Source: Micromonospora wenchangensis (GTDB lineage Bacteria; Actinomycetota; Actinomycetes; Mycobacteriales; Micromonosporaceae). From it: a stretch of 64,000 nucleotides of DNA. Location of the stretch: positions 62,001-126,000 of the forward strand of contig NZ_MZMV01000005.1 in the NCBI RefSeq assembly GCF_002210435.1, written 5' to 3'. Position numbers and translations under genes: made by a program. The stretch's first letter is position 1. Each line of letters starts with the position of its first letter. This document shows, piece after piece, positions 1 through 9,701 of this stretch. The notes under the pieces were generated by a model, which worked only from the letters and a program-made list of their open reading frames with translations, was not told the origin of the DNA and made no database searches.

Positions 1-3000
1 CGCCTTCTGGAACCGGATGGCGACCCGGTCCGCGGCCCGCTGCTCGCGCTGGGCTGTCGCCAGCAAGTCGAGTGCCCGCTGCCCGGCGCTCTGCCAGGCC
101 CCGATCTGCTGCAGCAGGGCAGCGATCAGGCCCCGGTGCCGCCGCAACACATCTCGGTCGGTTGGCAGGACGGCGCCGTCGGGCAGCGTCGCAGCAGTAT
201 GCAGTGCGCGCAGCGCCACGCGGACACGGTCACTGGAACGCTGATGCCGGCGGCGATGCTCATCGACAGAGGCGCGGGCGGCGACCTCGTCCCGTTCGGC
301 GACGTCCTCATCACGGATGGTGCGACGCAGATGCTCCACGTCGGGGAATCGCTGTTCCTCAGCGATGCACAATTGCTGAGCCGTTCGGGCCTCATCGCGT
401 CGCTCAGTGGCCTCCGCCAACTCTTCCCGCGCGGCGGCCAGGGCAGCGCCGGCATCGGACTCATCCCGCCTCGATCGTTCTAGTGCGCCAGACGCCTCTT
501 CACGTCGCCGGAGGGCAGTCTCCACCGCCCTGTCCACGCCACTGCGGACAGCATCGAACTCGGCGAGCAGCCCGGTGAGCTGCGCTGCGGCGGTGGCCAG
601 TGCCTGCGTGGTTTGCTGCTGAGCTTTCGCGACGCCGAGCTGCAGTTGGCTGACCTGCGCGCGCGCCATGGCAACCGCGTCGGCGGAAGGGAAGTCATCC
701 CGCTCCCGCAGAGACGCACGGACAGCGGCATCAAGGTGTGCAACGTGTTGCTTCTCAGCCTCAAGGTCGTGACGCGCGGTACCCAATCGCTGTTCGAGGT
801 CGGCGACGAGCGCGAGCCGCGCCCGTTCGCGGGCGACCCGACCGATGAATGTGGCCCGGTAGTTCGGCGGAGCCGACGCGATCACATTGCCGGTGCGCAG
901 GTGCCCGATGCTGAGGTCGCTGCCGGCCAGGTCGACGGCAACGGCCCGCAGCAGCCATTCCACGTGCCGCGGGTCGGCACCCGAGCCGTCCTCCGCAACG
1001 AGAATGTCGGCCAGACTCTGCCCGTCCACGGGACCGTCACCGGCGAGTACCAGGTCACCGTCACCGACCAGGCGGTCCGCAGTGATCAGCGCGTCGAGCA
1101 GCCCCGCGGTCAGCAACGCACCTTCGACACGGTCGGCCTGTTCTGCACTGATGTGCTCGGCGAAAGCAACGGCGGCCCACAACGGCACGCCACGACCCGG
1201 ATCGCGGGGCGACCGCCACGGCGGCGCCTGCGGCACCGGCAGCTGTCGTCGGGCCTTTTCGAGCTCGTCCTCGATCCCGGTGACCCGTTGCCTCGCAACC
1301 TCGACGGCACGCTCTGCCTCGGCGATGGCGCCTTGCAGACTGTTGACGGCCGCCGAATGGGCCCGTTCCAGATCGAGGAACGGCTGCCGCAGATCGATGG
1401 CATCCGGATCGTCGGGCAGGCTCACCGTACGGCCGTTGAGGTGGACGAGCCCGGTGCGCCACCCGGCCACCTGGCGGCTCCACTCGGATGCCGCCTTGGT
1501 GGCGTCCACCCGGCCGGCCGCCAGAGCGTGCTCAGCGGCGGCGGTGACGGCGTGGGCAGCGTCCACGGCCGCGTCATGATCGGCTCGGGCCTGGCGTGCC
1601 TGTTCGTCTACGGCCGCACGGTCGAGGTCAGCCTGCGCCTGCGCGTTTTCCAGGGCACGTTGAGCCTGATCGGCGACGTGTTCGGCCCTATCCCGAGCCT
1701 GCGCGGCCCGGTGTGCCGCACCCTCGGCAGCGTGCACGAGGCGGGTACCGTGCACGACGTCCTGATCCCGGGCCGCCAGGGCGATCCGTTCCCGCGTTGC
1801 GGTACCCGCCTCATGCAGCCAGGCAACCAACCGGTCGGGGTCGATGCGGTCCTCGGCGTCAGTCGTCAGGTCTGCCGGAACGGACGGAAGCTGGACCCGG
1901 CCACCCTCCCACCGGTCCATTTCGTCGAGTAGGTCCTGCTCGGCGGCACGACGTTCGGCACGGGCATCGCCAACGCGGTCGGCGGCACGGTCCTGGGCCT
2001 CCTCGGCGGCCCGGAGATGCCCGGCCTCGGTCCGTTGTTCGACCTGCGCTATGTCATGTTCGTGCAGCATCGCGTCGATGCCGTTGAGAGCCGTCTCGCG
2101 CGCCTCGATCCAGCCGCGCGGAGTTTCAGCGATCTGTGCGAGGTCAATCGTGGGTGGGTCCGGATCGAGGCTGGTGGCTGCCGTCACCTGTTCGGTGACC
2201 TCGGCGAGACGATCGACGAATGCATGCGCCCCGACATCGCCGGCTGTCGCGCGTAGACGCGAGCCGATCCCAGCCAGATGGCGCTGACTGTTGCGGAACT
2301 GATCGGCGCACTCCACTGCCTGCTGGGTGGCCTGTTGTGACTCTTCCTGCAAGTCCAGACCGGCCGCTTCCAGCTCGAACTGCTGCTTGCGTAGATCGGT
2401 GAGGCGTTCTTCGAGATGCGGAAGCTCGGCGCCGGCATGCTCACGCAGCGCCCCCTCGGCAGCTTGGAGCCGGCCGCGAACACCGGCGATCTCGCGGCGC
2501 AGTTCCTCGCGCCGGGCCTGCACGCGCGCCACCTGTGCCTGCGCGTCCGCCAACTGCTGCTCGGCGGCGCGCGCCTCGCGGGCGTGATCGTCGAAGACCG
2601 TCTGGGCATTCGCCAAGCGGGCGGCTTCCTCGGCGATGATCGCGTCAATGTAGCGCTGGTACTGCTGCTCCGATTGTTCCAGCTGCCGAATCTCGGCACG
2701 GGCCTGCTTCAGCTGTGCCTCAAGGTCAGCGATGCGTTCCATCGTGTCGGCGATGAACTGCAACGCGCGAGGATCCAGCGCCGGAAGCGCCTCGGTCAGC
2801 ACCGCGCGCATCTGATTCGGGGAGATCGCCTCTGCGGTGCGGACGCTGCGCAGGCTGCGTAACACTCCGACGAGCGCGTCGAACTGCACCGAGTCCAACG
2901 GCGCGAACAACGTCGTACGGATCGCGTCGCGGTACTGGTTCTCCTCGGCAAGGTTCACATAGTCCCGGACCTTCAAGATAAGACGGTCATGGGAGGTGAA

Positions 3001-3561
3001 CAATCGGCCGTCCGCGGCGCCAACCTGCTCGGCGAGCCCTTCGACCGGTACCGGGTCCCGCTGTCGAGCGAGGAAGAGGTCGGTTCCGACGCGACCCGGC
3101 ATGATGAAGAACGCCTTCTGCAAGCCGCTGCTCTGCGAGCGCAGCCACAACCCGGTCGTCAGGTAGCGAACCTCGCCGGTGCCGCTGTCGCGGTAGCCGT
3201 ACTCCAGCCACCACGCTCCGGTACGGTCCTCCTTGGCGTTGCGGTCGGTATGCCGGTCTATCAGCGTGCCGACGGCCTCACCAGACACCGACAGCGCCTT
3301 CTGCGACACCTCGCCGTCGAGCAGGACGGTGACCAGCATCGAGGCGGTCAAGGACTTACCGGATCCGTTCGGCCCGGCCAGCGCCAGCCAGCCATCGGCG
3401 AACATCAGCGTCTCATCGGTCCACGCCCACGAGTTCACCGCACCGGCCCGGGTCGGCTGCCACCTGTCGGCAGCGACCGGTCCGTCGTTCCAATCCGCCA
3501 CCGGGCCGGCACCGTCGCTTCTTCCGATCGGCTGTCGACCCGGGTGTGCGATGAGGCTCAC
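1..3561 (-). CDS. jetC: JetC, SMC-like ATPase of a type II Wadjet system (partial, runs off the window)
   Basis: This is the motor subunit of Wadjet, an SMC/MukB-like complex that recognises closed circular plasmids and leads to their cleavage. The reverse strand is open for all 1187 codons from a GTG at 3561 to the window edge, so the C-terminal ATPase half (signature, Walker B) lies outside. A P-loop GPNGSGKS sits at about residues 63-70. After about residue 240 come long Ala/Glu/Arg/Gln-rich heptad stretches typical of SMC coiled coils (for example around 1500-2700), interrupted near 900-1250 by a globular Gly/Asp-rich part that may be the hinge. The GTG overlaps the jetB stop in a GTGA junction, so translation is coupled. 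The family is the one I recall as TIGR02680. The partner nuclease JetD (TIGR02679) should follow beyond coordinate 1. Confidence 0.88.
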   Translation of the reverse strand, partial: MSLIAHPGRQPIGRSDGAGPVADWNDGPVAADRWQPTRAGAVNSWAWTDETLMFADGWLALAGPNGSGKSLTASMLVTVLLDGEVSQKALSVSGEAVGTLIDRHTDRNAKEDRTGAWWLEYGYRDSGTGEVRYLTTGLWLRSQSSGLQKAFFIMPGRVGTDLFLARQRDPVPVEGLAEQVGAADGRLFTSHDRLILKVRDYVNLAEENQYRDAIRTTLFAPLDSVQFDALVGVLRSLRSVRTAEAISPNQMRAVLTEALPALDPRALQFIADTMERIADLEAQLKQARAEIRQLEQSEQQYQRYIDAIIAEEAARLANAQTVFDDHAREARAAEQQLADAQAQVARVQARREELRREIAGVRGRLQAAEGALREHAGAELPHLEERLTDLRKQQFELEAAGLDLQEESQQATQQAVECADQFRNSQRHLAGIGSRLRATAGDVGAHAFVDRLAEVTEQVTAATSLDPDPPTIDLAQIAETPRGWIEARETALNGIDAMLHEHDIAQVEQRTEAGHLRAAEEAQDRAADRVGDARAERRAAEQDLLDEMDRWEGGRVQLPSVPADLTTDAEDRIDPDRLVAWLHEAGTATRERIALAARDQDVVHGTRLVHAAEGAAHRAAQARDRAEHVADQAQRALENAQAQADLDRAAVDEQARQARADHDAAVDAAHAVTAAAEHALAAGRVDATKAASEWSRQVAGWRTGLVHLNGRTVSLPDDPDAIDLRQPFLDLERAHSAAVNSLQGAIAEAERAVEVARQRVTGIEDELEKARRQLPVPQAPPWRSPRDPGRGVPLWAAVAFAEHISAEQADRVEGALLTAGLLDALITADRLVGDGDLVLAGDGPVDGQSLADILVAEDGSGADPRHVEWLLRAVAVDLAGSDLSIGHLRTGNVIASAPPNYRATFIGRVARERARLALVADLEQRLGTARHDLEAEKQHVAHLDAAVRASLRERDDFPSADAVAMARAQVSQLQLGVAKAQQQTTQALATAAAQLTGLLAEFDAVRSGVDRAVETALRRREEASGALERSRRDESDAGAALAAAREELAEATERRDEARTAQQLCIAEEQRFPDVEHLRRTIRDEDVAERDEVAARASVDEHRRRHQRSSDRVRVALRALHTAATLPDGAVLPTDRDVLRRHRGLIAALLQQIGAWQSAGQRALDLLATAQREQRAADRVAIRFQKA

Positions 3562-4841
3562 GCCGGCTCCTCCCTCGGGTCCGAGTCGGCTTCCGTGCGG
3601 TGGCGGCCCGGACGAGCAGGCTGGCCATGTCGTGCCCGCACGCGCCACAGGTGCACGCCCGGTGTGACCTGCCACCGGTCCTCATCGCCCGTGACCCGCA
3701 GCAGGCCGGCGGTGACCAGTTCCCCAGCAGCGGCCCGGGCCAGAACGGGCAGTCGTTCGGCATAGCCGGCCGCCCACCGCGGCATGTCTCGACGGATCTC
3801 CTCGAACATTGTCGTAATCTCACCGGCGGTTACCTCGGACGCGCCGTGATGCGGCAGGTGCGACAGCAGGGCCAGCGCACCCTGGCGCTCTGTCTTGCGG
3901 CCCTGCGGGAAGTCGAAGTCAGAGGCGGTTCCCGTCGGGTCGGTGATCTCCCACCAGTCACGGCGAACGCTGGCGACCAGCCCCAGCGCGGCGGCGATGT
4001 TCAACGCGCGTTCCCGGCCGGTCGAGGTGGCGAGGTAGCCGACCGGATTCGGGTCGTTGTCCGGATCAGCGACAGGGTCGTCCACCACCCGCCGCAGCGC
4101 GGTCAGCCGGCGCCCCTCCACGCTGGCCTGCCGTTGCGCGACGGCGTCGGGCTCGGCATCCGGAAGTGAGATCGCTGTCAGCGTGGCGACGTGCTGATCG
4201 GGGGCCCGGGCGCTCAACGACAACAGCGTCGGTGACAGCGAGGCGAACTTGTTAGCGAGGCTGTCGCGGTCAGCGGTGATGAACACCTCAGCGTTCTCGT
4301 CTGTCACCGCCCGGTCCAAGTCCGCGTCGACGCCGATCTCCCCGTCGACCTGCAGCAGCTTTATCGCATCCACAATGTTCGCCCGTGCGGCCTGTGCTTC
4401 ACGCTTGCTGACCCCGTCCGTCGCCACGATCCGGAAAGCCGGTAGCCGACCCGTGGTCGCCTCGGCAGCGCACACCTGAGCCACCGACTGCAACAGCTCG
4501 CGCAGGCTGATCCGCGGACGCCGCCACAGCTGTTCACAGACCAGCGCGGCCAGCACCAGCACCTCAGCGGGAGCCAACTCGCCTCGTCCACTTCGCCGCT
4601 GCAGCCGCGGCCCGCGATCCCCGGGAACATCGTCCCGGCGCTTATGCAGCCGCACCATCCCACCAACGTCGTGAATGTGCAGGGTCCACCCCAATTCCGT
4701 CCGGAAGAAGTCGGTGAGCTCCCGCCGGCCGCGCAACACCACACGGTAGCGAACCGGGTCATCGGCCGAAGAGATCCGGCAGGCGAGAATCAGGTGACGT
4801 GCCGCATCGGCAAGATCCGGGTCGAGAAGCCGCTGAGTCAT
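3558..4841 (-). CDS. jetB: JetB, MukE-like kite subunit of type II Wadjet (TIGR02678/DUF2398)
   Basis: Protein of 427 aa that begins MTQRLLDPDLADAARHLILA and carries the region around LGWTLHIHDVGGMVRLHKRR that I recognise from the actinobacterial TIGR02678/DUF2398 family. In Wadjet the equivalent JetB is a small winged-helix (kite) protein bridging the JetA kleisin and the JetC SMC heads. Its ATG overlaps the jetA stop (ATGA at 4841-4838) and its stop overlaps the jetC GTG, giving a tightly coupled A-B-C order. No membrane segment or signal peptide is visible, so it should be cytoplasmic. The family assignment is from memory of sequence style; the three-gene order supports it strongly. Confidence 0.85.
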   Translation of the reverse strand: MTQRLLDPDLADAARHLILACRISSADDPVRYRVVLRGRRELTDFFRTELGWTLHIHDVGGMVRLHKRRDDVPGDRGPRLQRRSGRGELAPAEVLVLAALVCEQLWRRPRISLRELLQSVAQVCAAEATTGRLPAFRIVATDGVSKREAQAARANIVDAIKLLQVDGEIGVDADLDRAVTDENAEVFITADRDSLANKFASLSPTLLSLSARAPDQHVATLTAISLPDAEPDAVAQRQASVEGRRLTALRRVVDDPVADPDNDPNPVGYLATSTGRERALNIAAALGLVASVRRDWWEITDPTGTASDFDFPQGRKTERQGALALLSHLPHHGASEVTAGEITTMFEEIRRDMPRWAAGYAERLPVLARAAAGELVTAGLLRVTGDEDRWQVTPGVHLWRVRARHGQPARPGRHRTEADSDPREEPA

Positions 4842-6385
4842 GCGGCACCCTCCCTCGTCACAACCTGCAGACCCAGGGCGACTTCGGACGGCGTCACGGT
4901 GATCAGAAGTTCCGGCGCCACCAGAATCCCTTCGGCAAACCGGACCGGCAGGTGCGTCTCGGGACGGCCCAACCGGACCCGGACCACCACGCTGGCACCC
5001 TCGGCATGAGCCTCGCCGTATCCGGTAGCGGCATCAATCGTGTTGCGCGCTACTTCGATCGCACCGAGCAGGATCATCAACGCCGGTGTCTCCAGACCGG
5101 TGAAATAGCTCAGCGGCACTTCGCCGTCGGTGACCAGCAACGCGCTGAACCGTCGCCGGTTCGCCGCAGTGGCTCCGGCCCTCTCCAAAGCGGCAGCACG
5201 GGCAGCACCGGCATCCGGGACCTTGCGGGGACGGCCGCTGGCACGACCGACGCGTTCGTGCTCGCGCAGGATCACATCCACCTGGTGCCGGCTGGTCCCA
5301 CCGGCTGCCGGGGTCGCGTGGGCAACGTCCTCCTCCGTCGTCCCGACGACCGCATGCACGGCAGGCCACTGGCCGAACGCAGCGGCATACACGCGGCGCG
5401 CGGCCTCGTCGTCCGGCTGGGCGTACAAGCTGTAGGCGAGTTCCCGGAAGTCGGCGGCCAGATCCGAGCCACGCCGCAGCGCTGTGTAGCGTCGATCGAT
5501 GGCCACCAGGAGGGTGTGCACGGCACCAGCCGCCGAGGAGATCAACCGCTGCACCGAACCCGAAGGGGCGAACCAGGCGGCAAGGTCGGACAGCCGACGC
5601 ACCCGCTCGTCGATCCAGTCCTGCTGATCACGGGTGTCGAGCAGGCCCGCGTGCATGGCGGCGGTCTCGACCAGCGGCCGGTGCCCGACCGACTCCAAGT
5701 CGGTCAGGGCCGCCTCGACCCGGCGCAGCGCTCGCCCATACTCACGCGGGAACTGTCGCAGGGCCTCGATCACACGATCACGGTTCTCCCCGAACAGCAG
5801 ATCGTCGGTGACATCAGACTGCACCATCTGCGCCAGCGCAGCGTAGAAGTCGGCGGTGACACGCTGCATCTCGTCCAGCCTCGTCCGGACGTCATCCAGA
5901 TCGGTCGGCAGCAACCCAGCATCGGAAGAGAGATGCTCGATCAGATCACGGACCGTGCGTTCGACGCTGTCGAGAAGACGGCTCGGCAGTTGTAGCGCCC
6001 GCCGCGAGTCGACGACAGCCGTGCGCACCGCAGCCACCACGGCCCGGCCGATCTTGGTCAGCGCCCACGCCTCCTGCCGGCGGACCACCGCATCCAAACC
6101 CGCGTTGAGCGCCGCATAGTCCCGGAATGGCTCGACGAGATGCGCGCTCGTCAGGTAGTCGAGCACCGTGCGCAGCTCGAATTCGGTCATCTGGTCACGA
6201 AAACCGACGTCGCGCATCTGCGCGGCGATGTCGGCCGGCGTCGACATCGGGGCGCGGGTCGCCAACTCCTCCAGAGCTGCCAACACTGCCGTGTTGCGCT
6301 CGCGCGCCAAGTCCTCGGGTTGGCCGAAACACCGCCACACGACCGGATCGATGTCCTGCCACCACAGCCGTGGCGGGTTCGGCAC
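4838..6385 (-). CDS. jetA: JetA, MukF/kleisin-like subunit of type II Wadjet (TIGR02677/DUF2397)
   Basis: Protein of 515 aa, first gene of the jetABC operon. It matches the TIGR02677/DUF2397 family in its N-terminal half (WWQDIDPVVWRCFGQ, then a winged-helix-like region and helical stretches around SRLLDSVERTVRDLIEHL). JetA is the kleisin closing the JetC ring in this plasmid-defence complex. The start is a GTG at 6385, preceded by a strong ribosome-binding site GGGGGAGGA about six bases upstream, which fixes the start. The operon promoter should lie in the gap beyond 6385. Nothing suggests truncation. Named type II because type I systems use DUF3375/DUF4194 proteins instead (recalled classification). 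Confidence 0.85.
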   Translation of the reverse strand: MPNPPRLWWQDIDPVVWRCFGQPEDLARERNTAVLAALEELATRAPMSTPADIAAQMRDVGFRDQMTEFELRTVLDYLTSAHLVEPFRDYAALNAGLDAVVRRQEAWALTKIGRAVVAAVRTAVVDSRRALQLPSRLLDSVERTVRDLIEHLSSDAGLLPTDLDDVRTRLDEMQRVTADFYAALAQMVQSDVTDDLLFGENRDRVIEALRQFPREYGRALRRVEAALTDLESVGHRPLVETAAMHAGLLDTRDQQDWIDERVRRLSDLAAWFAPSGSVQRLISSAAGAVHTLLVAIDRRYTALRRGSDLAADFRELAYSLYAQPDDEAARRVYAAAFGQWPAVHAVVGTTEEDVAHATPAAGGTSRHQVDVILREHERVGRASGRPRKVPDAGAARAAALERAGATAANRRRFSALLVTDGEVPLSYFTGLETPALMILLGAIEVARNTIDAATGYGEAHAEGASVVVRVRLGRPETHLPVRFAEGILVAPELLITVTPSEVALGLQVVTREGAA

Positions 6386-6758
6386 GCAGTTCCTCCCCCA
6401 AGACCATTACCTACCTACCGCGCCCTCGGCGCGGCACTCACCAACACTCCTCGCTACTCTCCGAGACGCACCAGTGACCGACGCCGCAAGATTACGGTCT
6501 TCAGGGGACGAAGCGCAGCCCCTGCGCCCAGGAATCGACAGCCGTCGACCAGGACAAGCTTGCCGTCAGGACGTGCGAACAGACGCTGCCGCGCCGCGTC
6601 GCCCGCCGCTGGCTGCTCGGGTGCATACGCCGCACCGGTCAGCTTCAACCCGGCACCACGGCCTCGATCAACCAACATCGCGACCGGCCCCGCCGCTCTC
6701 GCCGCCGACGCCCTGAGCGGACCGTCCGGACGGCCGCTAGACTGCCCGTCGCGACAGG
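6386..6758. other. Intergenic gap upstream of jetA
   Basis: Divergent gap between jetA (minus) and the PAS-GGDEF-EAL gene (plus). A 74-codon frame on the minus strand (6454-6678) is open but has no recognisable motif or good ribosome-binding site, and I do not call it. The jetABC promoter should lie here; I see no convincing -35/-10 pair. Confidence 0.4.
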
Positions 6759-6821
6759 ATGACCGTCTGTCAGCCGTGGCTGTGCTGCGCCCTGCTCGGC
6801 GAAGGGAAGTGGTGGCCCCAG

Positions 6822-8831
6822 GTGAGCACGCTGCCGGGACTCGCGGCGGACACCGCCTCCATTGCCTTGGCGATAATGGCCCCGGACGGCCGCTTTCTCT
6901 GGTGCAACCCGGCCGGTCACCGGCTGGGTGTCGGGCTGGCAGACTTGCCGCTGGGACAGATCGGGCCCGACGGGCCCGCGGTGGACCACCAGGTGCAAGG
7001 TGCCGACGGAGCCACCAGGTGGTTACGGGTGCGATGTCACGGCATGGAACACGAGGGGCAACCGCTGCGCCTGTACGAGCTGCGTGACGTCAGCGCCGAG
7101 CGGCAGGAACGCGACCGTGGGCGCAACTACCGGTGGCGGCTGGCCCACCTCGAGCAACTCGCCAAGGTGGGCACCTGGGAGTGGAACGTACTGACCGGTG
7201 AGGTCGTCTGGAGCGACGTGCTGCTGCAGATGTTCGGTCTGCCCGCTGATGCGCACCTCGACTACGACTCCTACCGGCAGATGTTGTACCCGGACGACGT
7301 CGCGATGATCGAACGGACGTTGGAAGAAGCCCTGCGCGACGGCGGCTCGTTCTCCTACACGCATCGGATGTACCTCGCCGACGGCGCGACCCTGCGCGTC
7401 TTCGAGTGCTACGGCGAGGTCTTCCCCGATGCCGCTGGGGCGCCGGTGCGCGTCCTGGGCACCGCCCACGACATCACCGCGATGCGGCGAGTGCAGGACG
7501 AGCTGACCAAGCTGGCCGAACGCGACCCGTTGACCGATCTGCCGAACCGCCGTGCCCTGCTGGCCCGCCTCGACGACCTGATCGCCGAGCTGCGGGAACG
7601 GTCCGCGGCGTTGCTGCTGATCGACATCGACAACTTTAAGGACATCAACGACGTGCACGGGCACGCGGTCGGCGACGACGTGCTGCGCGTCCTGGCCCGG
7701 CGGCTGCTGCACGAGCTGCCCGACGGCACGGTGCTGGGCCGCCTGGGCGGCGACGAGTTCGCGGTCGTCCTGCCGGGGGCGTACGCCGAGGACGCCCTCG
7801 CCGTCGCCGAGCGGCTCTGCGACGCCATCGTCCGCACGCCCGTGCCGTTGGCCGGCACCGGGCTGCGGGTGACCCTGAGCATCGGTGCCGCCTCGCTGGA
7901 ACCGGGCGACACCCGCGACACCGTGCTCGCCCACGCCGACCTCGCCCTGTACGAGGCGAAGAACGCCGGCCGCAACCGGGCCAGGCTCTACCTGCCGGAG
8001 CAGTACCGGCACGCCGTGCAGCGCGTCAACGTGGTGACCCGGGTCCGCAAGGCCCTCGACGAGAACCGGATGCGGTTGGACGCCCAGCCGATCATCGACC
8101 TGTCGACCGGGGAAGTGGTCAGCCGCGAGCTGCTCATCCGGCTGCGCGACGGCGGCGAGCCCAGCCTGTCACCGGCGGAGTTCCTACCGACGGTGGAACG
8201 TGACGACCTCATCGGTGAGCTCGACCGGTGGGTGGTGTCCACCGCCACCCAGGCGCTGGCCCACCCCAAGGCCATGACGGCGGGAATGTGCTTCGACATC
8301 AACATCTCGGCCCGATCCCTGGAATCGCCGGGCTTCGGTGACTGGGTGGTGCGCACCCTGCGCGCGGCCGGCATCGACGCGAGCCGGCTCGGCCTGGAGA
8401 TCACCGAGACCGCGGCGATCACCAATGTCGCCGCGGTGCGGCACCTCGCCAGCACCCTGCGCGACGCCGGTTGCCGGCTGAGCCTGGACGACTTCGGCGC
8501 CGGGTTCGGCTCGTTCGCCTACCTCAAGCACCTGCCCTTCAGCACGGTCAAGATCGCGGGCGACTTCGTCCGCCAGGCGGATCACGGCGGTGCCGATCCC
8601 GTGCTCATCGACGCGGTCGTCCGCGCCGCGCACGGCCTGGGCATGCGAACCGTCGCCGAGTCGGTGGAGCGCGCCGCGCTGGTGCCGGCACTGCGGACGC
8701 TGGGCGTGGACGCCGGCCAGGGCTACCACCTGGGCCGACCGACCCCATTGGACGAACTACTCGGCCGAACGTTCGACTCGCGGCAGGGCGGCGGGGCGGC
8801 CGGGACAGTCGTGGGGCATCCTGAACCCTGA
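6822..8831 (+). CDS. PAS-GGDEF-EAL cyclic-di-GMP turnover protein
   Basis: Soluble signalling protein of about 669 aa. A PAS-like N-terminus is followed by a second, clearer PAS fold (around GTWEWNVLTGEVVWSD to LGTAHDITAMRRV), a diguanylate cyclase domain with an intact GGDEF at 7746-7760, and an EAL phosphodiesterase domain. The EAL signature reads ELL, but the other catalytic residues are present: DIN-IS, LEITET, LDDFGAGFGS, the Lys in TVKIAG, AESVE and GQGYHLGRP. The RxxD inhibitory site expected five residues before GGDEF is absent. No membrane segments are seen, so it is probably a cytoplasmic sensor. I prefer the GTG at 6822 because a purine-rich GAAGGGAAG precedes it; an ATG at 6759 in the same frame is the alternative. 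It could set c-di-GMP levels for the polysaccharide locus further along, but that is speculation. Confidence 0.9.
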   Translation: MSTLPGLAADTASIALAIMAPDGRFLWCNPAGHRLGVGLADLPLGQIGPDGPAVDHQVQGADGATRWLRVRCHGMEHEGQPLRLYELRDVSAERQERDRGRNYRWRLAHLEQLAKVGTWEWNVLTGEVVWSDVLLQMFGLPADAHLDYDSYRQMLYPDDVAMIERTLEEALRDGGSFSYTHRMYLADGATLRVFECYGEVFPDAAGAPVRVLGTAHDITAMRRVQDELTKLAERDPLTDLPNRRALLARLDDLIAELRERSAALLLIDIDNFKDINDVHGHAVGDDVLRVLARRLLHELPDGTVLGRLGGDEFAVVLPGAYAEDALAVAERLCDAIVRTPVPLAGTGLRVTLSIGAASLEPGDTRDTVLAHADLALYEAKNAGRNRARLYLPEQYRHAVQRVNVVTRVRKALDENRMRLDAQPIIDLSTGEVVSRELLIRLRDGGEPSLSPAEFLPTVERDDLIGELDRWVVSTATQALAHPKAMTAGMCFDINISARSLESPGFGDWVVRTLRAAGIDASRLGLEITETAAITNVAAVRHLASTLRDAGCRLSLDDFGAGFGSFAYLKHLPFSTVKIAGDFVRQADHGGADPVLIDAVVRAAHGLGMRTVAESVERAALVPALRTLGVDAGQGYHLGRPTPLDELLGRTFDSRQGGGAAGTVVGHPEP

Positions 8832-8857
8832 TCAACCGCCCCGGTTTGGAGACTCAG

Positions 8858-9565
8858 GTGAACGCACCCCGGACAAGGCCGTTCCCCACCGGCGCCGAAC
8901 TCGTCACGAGCGACCTCGACGCTGCCCGTAGCTTCTACCAGGACCTGTTGGGCTGGACGTACCAGGCCACCGCCGACGGCTGCACCGCGCTCGCCGACGG
9001 AGTTCCCGCCGCCGATCTGCGGTTCGGTCCTGCCCCGGCCCGCTGGTGGACTGTCTTCGGCGCCGCCGACGAGGCCACCGTCCGGGCCGCCGCCGGCGCA
9101 GCCGGCGCCCGGCTGACCGGCGACGAGGTGCACGACCCGCTGGGCGGGAGCTTCCGGCTACGCACCGCACCGGCCCCGGTGGCCCCGGGCCCCGGTCGGC
9201 CCTGCTGGTACGAGTACATGACGACCGACCCGGCCGGAGCGGACCGGTTCCACACCGCCGCCCTGGGCCTGCGGTCCAGCGTGCCACCCGGCGCCCCCGA
9301 CGACTCGTACGCCCTGCTCGTCGGCGACGTCGCGCCGGTCGCCGGCCGGCTCGCCACGCCTGCGCCGCTGGACACCCTGCTGCCCGCCGGCTGGATGGTC
9401 TATCTGGCCGTGGCGGACCCGGACGACGTCGCCGAGCGGGCCCAGCGGGGCGGTGGCCGACTGCTGGTGCCGCCGCGCGACGTGGTGACCGGTCGGGTCT
9501 GCGCGCTCGCCGACCCGGCGGGAGCCGTCTTCACCGTCATTCGACCGGCCCACACCGGTAGCTGA
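8858..9565 (+). CDS. Two-domain VOC (glyoxalase/bleomycin-resistance) superfamily protein
   Basis: Protein of 235 aa with two consecutive beta-alpha-beta-beta-beta modules of the vicinal-oxygen-chelate superfamily. The first starts at GAELVTSDLDAARSFYQDLLGW, the second at PCWYEYMTTDPAGADRFHTAALG and ends in ALADPAGAVFTVIRP. Proteins of this type are metal-dependent lyases, dioxygenases or drug-binding proteins; the substrate cannot be read from sequence. The start is taken as GTG 8858, because GGAG lies six bases upstream; a TTG at 8846 is in frame but overlaps that site. It follows the c-di-GMP gene by 26 bases and may be cotranscribed. Confidence 0.82.
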   Translation: MNAPRTRPFPTGAELVTSDLDAARSFYQDLLGWTYQATADGCTALADGVPAADLRFGPAPARWWTVFGAADEATVRAAAGAAGARLTGDEVHDPLGGSFRLRTAPAPVAPGPGRPCWYEYMTTDPAGADRFHTAALGLRSSVPPGAPDDSYALLVGDVAPVAGRLATPAPLDTLLPAGWMVYLAVADPDDVAERAQRGGGRLLVPPRDVVTGRVCALADPAGAVFTVIRPAHTGS

Positions 9566-9701
9566 CTGCCAGGCGTTCTCGCGCAGCTCGTCGTCACCCC
9601 GGCGTCCCGAGACCGGCACCGAGACACGGAGGGACCCGGCCTGCCACGCGTTCAGGGATCCCCTCGGAGAATGTGCCGCGATCGCGGGAGCGGGGGTCTG
9701 C

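Noticed and set aside
613..1932. A 439-codon plus-strand frame at the window start
   Set aside because: Antisense to JetC, which is open without a stop for 1187 codons and carries a P-loop and coiled coils.
4799..5995. A 398-codon plus-strand frame
   Set aside because: Shadow of jetA on the opposite strand, with no motif or ribosome-binding site.
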